Positions 50,154 through 58,387 of a DNA stretch of 64,000 bases are shown piece after piece (within the stretch, counting starts at the first letter, position 1; each line of letters starts with the position of its first letter). The DNA lies in contig JAYVTG010000091.1 in NCBI GenBank assembly GCA_043774625.1, positions 1 through 64,000 of the forward strand. The letters are read 5' to 3'. Under the pieces are notes generated by a model that ran no database searches, was not told the origin of the DNA, and was given only the letters and a program-made list of their open reading frames with translations. The DNA comes from JAAFIP01 sp043774625. Lineage in GTDB: Bacteria > Pseudomonadota > Gammaproteobacteria > Burkholderiales > Burkholderiaceae_C. The translations under genes were made by a program, and so were the position numbers.

Positions 50154-51374
50154 ATGTCTATGCAATGGAAACTGGCCGCGCGCGCCGAGAAAATGAACCC
50201 GTCGGTCATCCGCGAGATTTTGAAGGTGACCGAAAAGCCCGGCATCATCAGCTTTGCTGGCGGGCTGCCATCACCGCAAACCTTCCCGGTGTCTGAATTT
50301 GCCAAGGCCTGTGCGCAGGTGCTGGGAGACGATGGCGTGGCAGGAAAAACGGCGCAAGGCATTGCCAGCAACGCCCGTGCATCACTGCAATATGCAGCGA
50401 GCGAAGGCTACCCTGCCCTGCGGGAATGGGTGGCCCAGTCTCTGCCCTGGGAGGTGGACCCCGCGCAGGTGTTGATCACCACCGGCAGCCAGCAGGGCCT
50501 GGATTTGGCTGCGAAAATCTTGATTGACGCGGGTAGCAAAGTGCTGGTAGAAACGCCCACTTACCTGGGTGCGCTGCAAGCCTTTACGCCGATGGAGCCG
50601 CAGTTTGTCAGTGTGTGCAGCGATGCACAAGGCATTGACGTGGATGACCTGGTGGCCAAAGCCGCAGGTGCACGGTTTTTATACGTGCAGCCGAACTTTC
50701 AAAACCCCACAGGCCGCACCATGAGCGAAGCGCGACGTGCAGCGCTGAGCGCAGCCGCTGCAAAACTTGGCTTGCCGATTCTGGAAGACAACCCCTATGG
50801 CGAACTGTGGTTTGACGCACCACCGCCCGCGCCTCTGGCCGCGCGCAACCCTGATGGCTGCCTGTACATGGGCAGCTTTTCCAAAACACTCGCGCCGGGT
50901 TTACGCCTGGGGTTTTTGGTCGCACCCAAAGCGTTGTACCCCAAGCTTTTGCAAGCCAAACAGGCTGCAGACTTGCACACGCCCAGCTTTAACCAGCGCG
51001 TAGCGGCACAGGTATTGAACAGCGGCTTTATGGAGCAGCATGTGCCCAGCATTCGCGCACTGTACAAAGCGCAGCGCGATGCGATGCTGGCCGCACTGAA
51101 GCGCGAAATGCAAGGCCACGGATTGGAGGGTGTGAGCTGGAACGAACCCGATGGTGGCATGTTTTTGTGGGTGCAACTGCCCAAGCATATCAACGCAGTA
51201 GACATGCTACCCAAAGCCGTGGAACGCAACGTGGCCTACGTGCCTGGCGCTGCGTTTTACGCCGACAACGCGCAGCACAACACGCTGCGCTTGTGTTTTG
51301 TTACTGCGACGGTAGAGCAGATCGACACGGGGATAGCGGCGCTGGCCAAAACCATCAAGGAGCTATTGGCGTGA
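50154..51374 (+). CDS. PLP-dependent aminotransferase, 2-aminoadipate/aromatic type
   Basis: A 406-residue class I/II aminotransferase without an HTH domain. ISFAGGLPSPQTFPV at the start, YVQPNFQNPTGRTMS, and the PLP lysine in GSFSKTLAPGLRLGF resemble LysN or valine/aromatic transaminases. Substrate unknown. Its TGA overlaps a GTG start of the GST gene. Confidence 0.92.
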   Translation: MSMQWKLAARAEKMNPSVIREILKVTEKPGIISFAGGLPSPQTFPVSEFAKACAQVLGDDGVAGKTAQGIASNARASLQYAASEGYPALREWVAQSLPWEVDPAQVLITTGSQQGLDLAAKILIDAGSKVLVETPTYLGALQAFTPMEPQFVSVCSDAQGIDVDDLVAKAAGARFLYVQPNFQNPTGRTMSEARRAALSAAAAKLGLPILEDNPYGELWFDAPPPAPLAARNPDGCLYMGSFSKTLAPGLRLGFLVAPKALYPKLLQAKQAADLHTPSFNQRVAAQVLNSGFMEQHVPSIRALYKAQRDAMLAALKREMQGHGLEGVSWNEPDGGMFLWVQLPKHINAVDMLPKAVERNVAYVPGAAFYADNAQHNTLRLCFVTATVEQIDTGIAALAKTIKELLA

Positions 51375-52015
51375 GTACGATGCTAAAAATCTGGGGTCGC
51401 ATCAGCTCCCTAAATGTACGCAGAGTCGTGTGGACAGCGCAGGCCTTGCAGATTCCGTTTGAGCGCGTGGACGCGGGTCTGCGCTATGGCGTGGTGAAAA
51501 CGCCAGAGTACATGCAAAAGAACCCGAACTCGCTGGTGCCGCTCTTGGAAGACGGTGATTTTGTGTTGTGGGAGAGCAATGCGATTGTGCGTTACCTGTG
51601 CGCCAAGCATTCGCTGGGCAAGATGTACCCTGAAAATTTACAGCAGCGCTTTGACGCCGAGCGCTGGATGGACTGGCAACAAACTACATTCAACCCTGCT
51701 GGTGGCCCCGCTTTTATGCAGTACTTTCGCACCCCACTCGATCAGCGCAATGCCGAGGTCATTGCCAAATCAACAGCCGCTACAGAAAACGTGTTGGCCA
51801 TGTTGGACGCACATTTAGCAACCCACGCCTACATGGCGGGCGATGCACTCACCATGGCCGATATTCCGATTGCCAGCGAAATCCACCGCTGGTGGGAGCT
51901 ACCGCAACCACGCCCTGTGTTTGTAAACGTCGAACGCTGGTATGCACACATCCTCAAGCACCCGGCCAGCAAGGGCGTGTATGACTTTGCATTGACACCG
52001 AGTATGTACCTATGA
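51371..52015 (+). CDS. Glutathione S-transferase family protein
   Basis: A 214-residue GST. The thioredoxin-like N-domain contains LKIWGRISSLNVRRVVW and LVPLLEDGDFVLWESNAIVR (the Glu-Ser pair for glutathione). The C-domain is helical and ends near the PhzF gene. The GTG at 51371 has an AAGGAG site 8 bp upstream and overlaps the aminotransferase stop; an ATG at 51380 is the alternative. Confidence 0.92.
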   Translation: MSTMLKIWGRISSLNVRRVVWTAQALQIPFERVDAGLRYGVVKTPEYMQKNPNSLVPLLEDGDFVLWESNAIVRYLCAKHSLGKMYPENLQQRFDAERWMDWQQTTFNPAGGPAFMQYFRTPLDQRNAEVIAKSTAATENVLAMLDAHLATHAYMAGDALTMADIPIASEIHRWWELPQPRPVFVNVERWYAHILKHPASKGVYDFALTPSMYL

Positions 52016-52854
52016 AAACCAGAGCCTTCAACCAGGTAGATGTGTTTACCGCTGTGCCGTATTTTGGCAACCCGCTGGCGGTGGTGCTGGACGGAACAGG
52101 GCTGTCTACCGAGCAGATGCAGCACTTTACCAACTGGACGAATTTGAGCGAATGCACCTTCGTGCTGCCGCCTACGCATGCCGATGCGGACTACCAGGTG
52201 CGCATTTTTTGCCCAGGCCGCGAGCTGCCGTTTGCCGGGCACCCCACGCTGGGCACTTGCCACGCGTGGTTGCAGGCGGGTGGTAAACCCAAGGCTGAAC
52301 ATGTGGTGCAGGAATGTGGTGTGGGACTGATCAAGATCAAGCACGATACAGCTTCAGGTCGCTTGGCTTTTGCGGCACCGCCACTCATCAAAGGTGGGCC
52401 GCTCGATGAAGCGGATGTCGCGCTGATCGCACGCGGTCTGCGAGTGCAACGCAATGACATCGTCGCCCACAGCTGGTGTGACAACGGGCCACAATGGCGC
52501 GGCGTCATGCTCAAGGACGCAGACCAGGTAATGGCGCTCACACCAGACGCCGCTATTTTGGCGGGGCTGGACGTGGGCGTGGTGGGTGCACAAACGCCGG
52601 GCAATTTCACCGCGTTTGAAGTGCGCGCCTTCTTCCCCGGCAACAACGGTATGACCGAAGACCCGGTAACCGGCTCACTCAACGCGGCGCTGGCGCAATG
52701 GCTGATTGGCGCTGGCCTGGCCCCCACGCAGTATGTTGCCGCGCAAGGCACCGCGCTGGGCCGCGCCGGGCGCGTACATGTGCAGCAACAAGGCGATGAC
52801 ATCTGGATTGGCGGCAGTTCGGTCACCTGCATCAGCGGCACGGTGAGCCTGTAA
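52012..52854 (+). CDS. PhzF family isomerase
   Basis: A 280-residue PhzF-like protein with the diaminopimelate-epimerase fold. The general acid/base Glu is in NLSECTFVLPP near residue 45; FCPGRELPFAGHPTLGTCHA and TEDPVTGSLNAALAQWL are typical. Most non-phenazine members have unknown substrates. Its ATG overlaps the GST stop (ATGA). Confidence 0.92.
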   Translation: MKTRAFNQVDVFTAVPYFGNPLAVVLDGTGLSTEQMQHFTNWTNLSECTFVLPPTHADADYQVRIFCPGRELPFAGHPTLGTCHAWLQAGGKPKAEHVVQECGVGLIKIKHDTASGRLAFAAPPLIKGGPLDEADVALIARGLRVQRNDIVAHSWCDNGPQWRGVMLKDADQVMALTPDAAILAGLDVGVVGAQTPGNFTAFEVRAFFPGNNGMTEDPVTGSLNAALAQWLIGAGLAPTQYVAAQGTALGRAGRVHVQQQGDDIWIGGSSVTCISGTVSL

Positions 52855-52866
52855 AACACTGAACCA

Positions 52867-53574
52867 ATGACCGCGCAAATAGACCATCTCGTCGTTGTGG
52901 CGCACAGCCTTGAGCAAGGCGTTGCCTGGTGCGAAGCCACGCTGGGCATCACGCCGGGGCCGGGGGGTGAACACGCCTTGTTTGGCACCCATAACCGGTT
53001 GTTCAAGCTTGCCACGCCAGAATATCCGACAGCATATCTTGAAATTATTGCTATTAATTCAGGAGCTGCTCGCGTATATCCAGTGCTGACAAGTCGATGG
53101 TTTGATATGGATAACCCAGTTTTGCAAGCCGCTGTGGCGCAGCAACCGCGGCTAGTGCATTTTGTGGCCAGCGTGCCTGACGCCCGCACCGCTTGCAATG
53201 CCTTGCAGCAGCAGGGTATGGACCGAGGCCCGCTGCGCCAAGCCAGTCGCCCAACACCCAGCGGTTTGCTGCAATGGCAGATCACCGTGAGGGGCGACGG
53301 GCAGCGTTTGTTCAATGGCGCTTTGCCCACGCTCATCCAATGGGGCAAGGCCGGTGATGACCCGGCGCGGGCCGTGCACCCCAGCCAGACGATGGTAGAC
53401 AGCGGTGTCACGCTGGCTAGCCTGCAGGTCACGCACCCGCAAGCCTCCGTGCTAGAGGCGGCTTACCGGGCTATAGGTTTAACATCTGTTGCCGTGTCAC
53501 CTGGCCCAGCTAATGTATGCGCGGTGTTGCGCACGCCTGGGGGCGAGCTGCGGTTGGAGTCTTTTGGTCTGTAA
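52867..53574 (+). CDS. VOC family (glyoxalase-like domain) protein
   Basis: A 235-residue protein with the start IDHLVVVAHSLEQGVAWCEA, typical of the glyoxalase-like domain of the VOC fold. A dispersed repeat encodes about residues 62-75 (Ala-Ile-Asn-Ser-Gly-Ala-Ala-Arg-Val-Tyr-Pro), between the strand Tyr-Leu-Glu-Ile-Ile and the next block. Function unknown; part of the EamA operon. Confidence 0.85.
   Translation: MTAQIDHLVVVAHSLEQGVAWCEATLGITPGPGGEHALFGTHNRLFKLATPEYPTAYLEIIAINSGAARVYPVLTSRWFDMDNPVLQAAVAQQPRLVHFVASVPDARTACNALQQQGMDRGPLRQASRPTPSGLLQWQITVRGDGQRLFNGALPTLIQWGKAGDDPARAVHPSQTMVDSGVTLASLQVTHPQASVLEAAYRAIGLTSVAVSPGPANVCAVLRTPGGELRLESFGL
53050..53090 (+). repeat. AGCTGCT dispersed repeat, copy 12 (in coding sequence)
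   Basis: A sense-orientation copy in the VOC gene, in the same frame as the LysE copy at 24765. Confidence 0.88.
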
Positions 53575-53586
53575 AGGGAGTGGAAC

Positions 53587-53868
53587 ATGCTGCACACATC
53601 TGAATTGTTTTGGTTTGCCATAGCCACTTTGGTTATGGTGCTGACCCCGGGCCCCAACATGATTTACTGCGTCTCGCGCACGCTGTGCCAGGGGCGCAGC
53701 GCGGGCCTGGTGTCCCTGGCCGGCGTGCAACTGGGCCTGGTGGTGCACATCGTCGCGGCGGCGGCGGGGCTTACGGCTTTGTTGCTGGCGGTGCCATTCG
53801 CTTTTAACGCTATCAAAATAGCGGGTGCTGTGTATTTGTTGTGGCTTTTGACTTGCTCGGTGGGTTGA
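53587..53868 (+). pseudogene. Truncated LysE family translocator
   Basis: A 93-residue fragment with the LysE start (LTPGPNMIYCVSRTLCQGRS) that ends soon after the second or third membrane segment (AIKIAGAVYLLWL), where relatives continue for another ~115 residues. After residue 87 the sequence becomes unrelated. Last gene of the operon, apparently decayed at the edge of a palindrome-rich region. Confidence 0.82.
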
Positions 53869-54074
53869 TAGGCTTTGGGTTTTGGGCGCGCTTGGTGGGT
53901 GGACTTTTTGGCCAGCTTGGTTGGCACGCCTTTGAATACCAAATACCGAAGACCAGATACCAGACACCGAAAGTCGAAAGCTGAGAACAGGATGCAGAGA
54001 CCTCAAACCGTGGCGCGGCTTAGGAGCGGTTACCGAACTGCTTGAACAGGTTTTAGCGCTCAAATATGCCGATA

Positions 54075-54114
54075 GCCAGCGTGGAATGTGCGCAAGCAGC
54101 TATGAAATAGATAG
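54075..54114 (-). repeat. AGCTGCT dispersed repeat, copy 13
   Basis: An inverted copy (gccagcgtggaatgtgcgc-AAGCAGCTATGAAATAG) in gene-free DNA. Confidence 0.88.
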
Positions 54115-54166
54115 TGAGCACATTGCGTACATATTGCGTGCGTATCGTGAATACAGAGTGACTACT

Positions 54167-54300
54167 ATTGCTCCGGCCCAGTGAAGTGTTGATTTTCCGT
54201 TCTGGCTGAGCTTGTCGAAGCCTGGCTCGCAAAGGGAACCCCTTCGACGAGCTCAGGGCGAACGGATAAAGAAGTTCAGACTTCACAGGGCCGGATCAAT
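54167..54300. repeat. Nested palindromic element (~134 bp)
   Basis: The outer arms 54167-54187 and 54280-54300 are complementary at 19 of 21 positions. The inner arms 54197-54220 and 54242-54265 (CCGTTC...CTGAGCTNGTCGAAG) match at nearly all positions. The inner word is of a type that recurs widely in proteobacterial genomes, so this resembles a REP/MITE-like element. Confidence 0.85.
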
Positions 54301-54426
54301 AGGCTGCACAGCCGCCTGCCAACCCGTCTGCAAAGCTACAAAACCCAACCCCACGGGTTTGCGCTATTCGGTATTCACAAGCAATCCAGCCCACCATGCA
54401 AGCGACGGGTGAGCGGGTGTACGATA

Positions 54427-54467
54427 AAAACTTTTTGCAGCGCATACCCCGAGCGCGGCGCTCGCCC
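54427..54467. repeat. 41-bp dispersed repeat, copy 2
   Basis: Identical over 41 bp to positions 76-116, again in gene-free DNA. Confidence 0.88.
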
Positions 54468-54600
54468 TCCAACTGGGCTTATTCCCCCTGAATGCAGCAA
54501 AAGCCCAGCGGAATGGATAGCTACGTCATAAAACTGATTTTCAGGCCCATCAGACGCGTAAACGACATACGAGCCGGGCGGCACACGGCACAATACAGGC

Positions 54601-55287
54601 ATGGGAACTCTTTACCTCGTGCGCCACGGACAAGCCAGCTTTGGTGCGGCTGATTACGACCAGTTAAGCCCGTTGGGTGAGCAGCAATCGCAAGCGCTGG
54701 GCTCGTACTTTGCGCGCAAAGGTTTGCAGTTTGACGGCGCACTAATGGGCACACTGCGCCGTCATGCGCAGACCTTTGACGGTATTTGCGCGGGGCTTGC
54801 GTCTGCGCAAAAGGCTACACCCGCCGTCGTCACCTGGACAGGCCTGAACGAATACGACAGCCACGCCGTCATCCACACCATCCACCCCGAGCCTTTATCT
54901 ACCGACCGCACGCCCGAGACCTACCGCCACCATTTTGGTTTGCTGCGCAAGGGTTTGCAGGCATGGATGCAGGGCACCGTGCAGCCTGAGGGCATGCCCA
55001 CGTACCCGAATTTTTTGCGGGGCGTGACGAGTGCGCTAGACCATGTGCGCGAGCAGTTCAGCGCGAACCCGGATGCCAAGGTGTTGATCGTATCTAGCGG
55101 CGGGCCAATTTCTACTGCAGTGGGCAATCTGCTGGGCACCACACCCGAGATGACGATTGAGTTGAACCTGCGTATTCGCAATAGCTCGGTGACGGAATTT
55201 GCGTACACAGCCAAGCGGCACATGCTGGTGACGTACAACACCTTGCCGCACCTGGACGATTTGCCACAGTGGGTGACTTACGCTTGA
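54601..55287 (+). CDS. Histidine phosphatase family protein
   Basis: A 228-residue phosphoglycerate-mutase-like phosphatase. The catalytic His is in YLVRHGQASFG near residues 5-15, and the second His is expected in the C-terminal block VLIVSSGGPISTAVG, where the usual Ser-His-Gly reads Ser-Gly-Gly, so the second histidine appears to be missing. Substrate unknown. Confidence 0.85.
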   Translation: MGTLYLVRHGQASFGAADYDQLSPLGEQQSQALGSYFARKGLQFDGALMGTLRRHAQTFDGICAGLASAQKATPAVVTWTGLNEYDSHAVIHTIHPEPLSTDRTPETYRHHFGLLRKGLQAWMQGTVQPEGMPTYPNFLRGVTSALDHVREQFSANPDAKVLIVSSGGPISTAVGNLLGTTPEMTIELNLRIRNSSVTEFAYTAKRHMLVTYNTLPHLDDLPQWVTYA

Positions 55288-55634
55288 CCACTGTTGTCTC
55301 GGGTAAGTGCCTGTTTTTAGCGTGATGCGCTGGGTTTTGTACGGGGTTGGCTAGTTGTTTGCGGTTCCGCTCATGATGCGGCATACGCATAAATCGCGGA
55401 GCCCGCAAACACCTCACCAAGCCGTGAACGGGTTGGTGTGCAGCGGTTTAATGCCGCAAACTTTGAAGCTGTGACTGTCTGAACACCAACCTCAATCGCA
55501 GCTGGGTGAGCGTATGCTGTTGACCCGATTTTAGGTACTCCTACATGAGGGGCTGCAGCATACGCTCACCCAGCGTACAAGAGCCAAACCTCTGTCATAA
55601 AACATCCACCACGCCCAGCGATCAAAACCCAGCG
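55288..55634. other. Gene-free region with two inverted repeats
   Basis: GTTTGCGGTTCCGC (55357-55370) pairs with 55396-55410, and a perfect 19-bp pair spans 55501-55519 and 55556-55574 with a 36-nt loop. No gene is supported. The structures could be terminators, a small RNA or remnants of an insertion element. Confidence 0.65.
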
Positions 55635-56558
55635 TCATTTCTTCAACCGCAAGGCCAAGTCATACAAAGCATTGCGCGGCTCACCCGTTATGTCCGCCGC
55701 CAGCTTCACCGCCGTCTTGGTCGGCAGCTCAGTCAACAGCAACGTCAGTACACGCTCCCCTTCGCCCTGTACAGGGGCCGCCGCAGCCACCGGGTGCAAT
55801 ACCAGCGCAAACTCACCTTGCGTCCGGTGGCTATCGGCCTTTAGCCATGCACTGAATGCATCGGCAGGCATGGTGGCAACTTCTTCAAACTGCTTGGTTA
55901 GCTCACGCCCCACCGTTACCAACCGGGCACCCAGCACCGCCAATGCACCAGCCAACGTCTCAATGCGGTGCGGTGCCTCCAGCAAAGCGATGGCGCGTGG
56001 GTCTTGCGACAGGGCGATGATGGCCGTGTCGCGTTCTTTAGCTTTCGTCGGCAAAAAACCGTGAAACACATAGCCCCGTGCATCGCTGCTGTCTGCACCG
56101 GTTTGCGCATCGGCCACCAGGCCCGCCACGCTCACCAGCGCCGTCACGCTGCTGGCCCCCGGCAAGGGCACGGTGCGCAGGCCTGCAGCGCGCACCTGCG
56201 CGCACAGGCGTGCACCGGGGTCGCTCACGCCGGGGGTGCCTGCGTCGGTCACAAAGGCCACGCGTTCGCCGCGTTGCAGGCGCCCAATGACCGCGCCAGA
56301 AGCCTCGCGTTCGTTATGCTGGTGCACGGCCAGCAGTGGTTTGTGCAAGCCAAATTGACGCAAAAGCGTCTGGGTATGGCGCGTATCTTCGCAGGCAATG
56401 GTGTCTGCCATGGACAGTACATGCAGGGCGCGCAGGCTAATGTCCATCATGTTGCCAATCGGCGTAGCCACCACATACAGCGTACTTTGCGGGTAATTTT
56501 GGCCTCCAGCCAGCGTATTGGCTGCGCTGACAGCTATTGAAAACGTAGCATTCGACAT
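55635..56558 (-). CDS. rsmI: 16S rRNA 2'-O-methyltransferase RsmI
   Basis: A 307-residue AdoMet-dependent methyltransferase of the RsmI family, which methylates C1402 of 16S rRNA. LYVVATPIGNMMDISLRAL, ACEDTRHTQTLLRQF, VAFVTDAGTPGVSDPGARL and PLPGASSVTALVS are present. About 25 residues precede the conserved start, partly encoded by a degraded dispersed repeat. No ribosome site is evident at 56558. Divergent from yraN. Confidence 0.95.
   Translation of the reverse strand: MSNATFSIAVSAANTLAGGQNYPQSTLYVVATPIGNMMDISLRALHVLSMADTIACEDTRHTQTLLRQFGLHKPLLAVHQHNEREASGAVIGRLQRGERVAFVTDAGTPGVSDPGARLCAQVRAAGLRTVPLPGASSVTALVSVAGLVADAQTGADSSDARGYVFHGFLPTKAKERDTAIIALSQDPRAIALLEAPHRIETLAGALAVLGARLVTVGRELTKQFEEVATMPADAFSAWLKADSHRTQGEFALVLHPVAAAAPVQGEGERVLTLLLTELPTKTAVKLAADITGEPRNALYDLALRLKK
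56509..56549 (-). repeat. AGCTGCT dispersed repeat, copy 14 (degraded, in coding sequence)
   Basis: A diverged copy at the N-terminus of rsmI, encoding Ser-Ile-Ala-Val-Ser-Ala-Ala-Asn-Thr-Leu-Ala. Confidence 0.6.
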
Positions 56559-56637
56559 AAATTCAGCAGAAAAATTTTGAACCCCAAGCGTATCGTTATG
56601 TAAAGTTAACCCGACAGTGTGACACACTAGCCCTGCC

Positions 56638-57066
56638 ATGTATGCATCCACTCCTCCGCGCAAACCTGTTTCAACCGCCGCCAGCGCCCCCAAACCCACC
56701 ACCAAAAAAGTAGGCGACGCGGCAGAAAAGGCCGCCTTGCACGTTCTGGAACGCGCGGGCTTGCACTTGGTGATGCGCAACTTTGCCACCCCGGGGCGCG
56801 GTGGTGGTGAGATAGATTTGATTATGCGGGAACCCGACGGCACCCTGGTGTTTATAGAAGTGCGTGCCCGGCGCAGCACTAGCCACGGCGGGGCTGCGGC
56901 CAGTGTCAGCGCAAGCAAACAGCGGCGCGTAGTATTTGCAGCGCGGCATTATTTGATGCGCCTGCCCAAGTTGCCGCCTTGCCGATTTGACGTGGTCAGC
57001 ATTGACGGCGTGCCCCCCGATGCGCAGGTGCAGTGGATCAAGGCGGCATTTGATGCAGGTTATTAG
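56638..57066 (+). CDS. YraN family (UPF0102) endonuclease-fold protein
   Basis: A 142-residue YraN-type protein with the Holliday-junction-resolvase-like fold: LVMRNFATPGRGGGEIDLIM near residues 43-62 and VFIEVRARRS near 70-80. Function unproven. Lies between rsmI (divergent) and the SIS gene, a conserved neighbourhood in proteobacteria. Confidence 0.93.
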   Translation: MYASTPPRKPVSTAASAPKPTTKKVGDAAEKAALHVLERAGLHLVMRNFATPGRGGGEIDLIMREPDGTLVFIEVRARRSTSHGGAAASVSASKQRRVVFAARHYLMRLPKLPPCRFDVVSIDGVPPDAQVQWIKAAFDAGY

Positions 57067-57083
57067 CAGGTATCATTCCCCCC

Positions 57084-57683
57084 ATGCTTGAACAACGAAT
57101 CGAAAAGCACTTTATCGACAGTGCTGATCTGAAGTACCAATCGGCCCAGGCTCTGGCCAAACCCATTGCTGCCGCCACGCAAGCCATGCTGGCCTGCGTG
57201 ACCAGCGGTGGCAAGGTGCTCGCCTGTGGCAACGGCGGCTCTGCTGCCGACGCGCAGCATTTTGCGGCCGAGTTTGTGGGCCGCTATGAACGTGAGCGGC
57301 CTGAGCTGGGCGCCATTGCCCTGACCACCGACACCTCCATCATCACTGCCATTGCCAACGATTACAGCTTTGATGTGATCTATTCCAAGCAAGTGCGTGC
57401 GCTGGGCCAGGCGGGTGACGTGCTGCTGGCCATATCGACCAGTGGCAATTCGGCCAACATCATTGCCGCGATTGAAGCAGCCCACACCCGCGAGATGACC
57501 GTCGTGGCACTGACCGGCAAGGGTGGCGGCAAAATCGGTGCCATGCTGCGCGAAACCGATGTGCATATTTGCGTGCCGCACGAACGCACCGCACGCATCC
57601 AGGAAGTCCATCTGCTGACCTTGCACTGCCTGTGCGATGGCGTAGATACTCAATTGTTAGGCGATCAGGAGAACCCCGCATGA
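57084..57683 (+). CDS. SIS domain protein, GmhA/DiaA type
   Basis: A 199-residue SIS-domain protein. GNGGSAADAQHFAAEFVGRY near residues 49-68 and ISTSGNSANI near 118-127 form the sugar-phosphate site. It may be phosphoheptose isomerase, supplying heptose for LPS (waaF is also in the window), or the DnaA-binding DiaA; the rsmI-yraN-diaA-dolP order favours DiaA, but the two are hard to separate by sequence. Confidence 0.92.
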   Translation: MLEQRIEKHFIDSADLKYQSAQALAKPIAAATQAMLACVTSGGKVLACGNGGSAADAQHFAAEFVGRYERERPELGAIALTTDTSIITAIANDYSFDVIYSKQVRALGQAGDVLLAISTSGNSANIIAAIEAAHTREMTVVALTGKGGGKIGAMLRETDVHICVPHERTARIQEVHLLTLHCLCDGVDTQLLGDQENPA

Positions 57684-58342
57684 ACCATAGTTTTGCCCGT
57701 ATTTGCAAGCAGCGCGCCGCCGTTTGCGGCATCACCGCCGCCGTGGCTTTTGTAGCCCTTTCTGGCTGCGTACCGATTGTTGTGGGTGGCGCGGTTCTGG
57801 GCGGCTCACTGGTCGCTACCGACCGCCGTACCTCGGGCACCCAGCTCGAAGATGAAGGTATCGAGCTGCGCAGCGCAAACCGTATCCGCGAAAACCTGGT
57901 TGAACGTGCGCATGTGAACGTGAAAAGTTACAACCGCCAGGTGCTGCTCACAGGCGAAGTGCCTACTGAAGAGGACAAAAAGTTGACCGAGCAAGTCGTC
58001 AGCCGTGTAGAGAACGTGCAAAAAATCGTCAACGAACTGGCGGTCATGGGCAACTCTTCGATCACCGCGCGCTCTTCAGACGCATTGATCACGGGCCGTG
58101 TCAGAGCGTCTTTTATTGATGCCAAAGACCTGTATGCCAATGCGTTCAAAGTGGTCACCGAACGCGGCATCACTTATTTGATGGGTCGCGTTACGCAACG
58201 TGAAGCCGACCGTGCCACCGATATTGCACGTGAAGCCAGTGGCGTGCAAAAAGTAGTGCGCATCTTTGAAATCATCCCCGAAGAAGAATTGCAGCGCCAG
58301 TTGCCCCAGCCACCCAAGGCCGCTGCAAGTAACCCCAATTAA
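57680..58342 (+). CDS. BON domain lipoprotein, DolP-like
   Basis: A 220-residue lipoprotein: lipobox LSGC near residues 26-29, then two BON domains (about residues 60-130 and 135-205; LITGRVRASFIDAKDLYANA, TYLMGRVTQREADRATDIAR). In E. coli the homologue DolP sits downstream of diaA and supports outer-membrane integrity. The ATG overlaps the SIS gene stop (ATGA). The C-terminus is Pro/Ala-rich. Confidence 0.92.
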   Translation: MNHSFARICKQRAAVCGITAAVAFVALSGCVPIVVGGAVLGGSLVATDRRTSGTQLEDEGIELRSANRIRENLVERAHVNVKSYNRQVLLTGEVPTEEDKKLTEQVVSRVENVQKIVNELAVMGNSSITARSSDALITGRVRASFIDAKDLYANAFKVVTERGITYLMGRVTQREADRATDIAREASGVQKVVRIFEIIPEEELQRQLPQPPKAAASNPN

Positions 58343-58387
58343 TCAGGGCGCGTCATCAGCATTGCTTGCGCCTTAACTGCGCGGTGC

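Larger units (their letters stand above)
53869..54600. other. Gene-free, repeat-rich region
   Basis: About 730 bp with no supported gene. It carries a dispersed repeat, a nested palindromic element and the second copy of the 41-bp repeat. A short degenerate tandem (ATACCAAATACCGAAGACC-like) lies at about 53936-53975. Confidence 0.7.

Noticed and set aside
52191..53432. 413-codon minus-strand frame
   Set aside because: It is antisense to the PhzF-like and VOC genes and has a low-complexity Cys/Ser/Pro composition without a family motif.
53808..53840. Possible further copy of the dispersed repeat in the truncated LysE gene
   Set aside because: Only part of the pattern matches, and the residues are typical of LysE proteins, so coincidence is likely.
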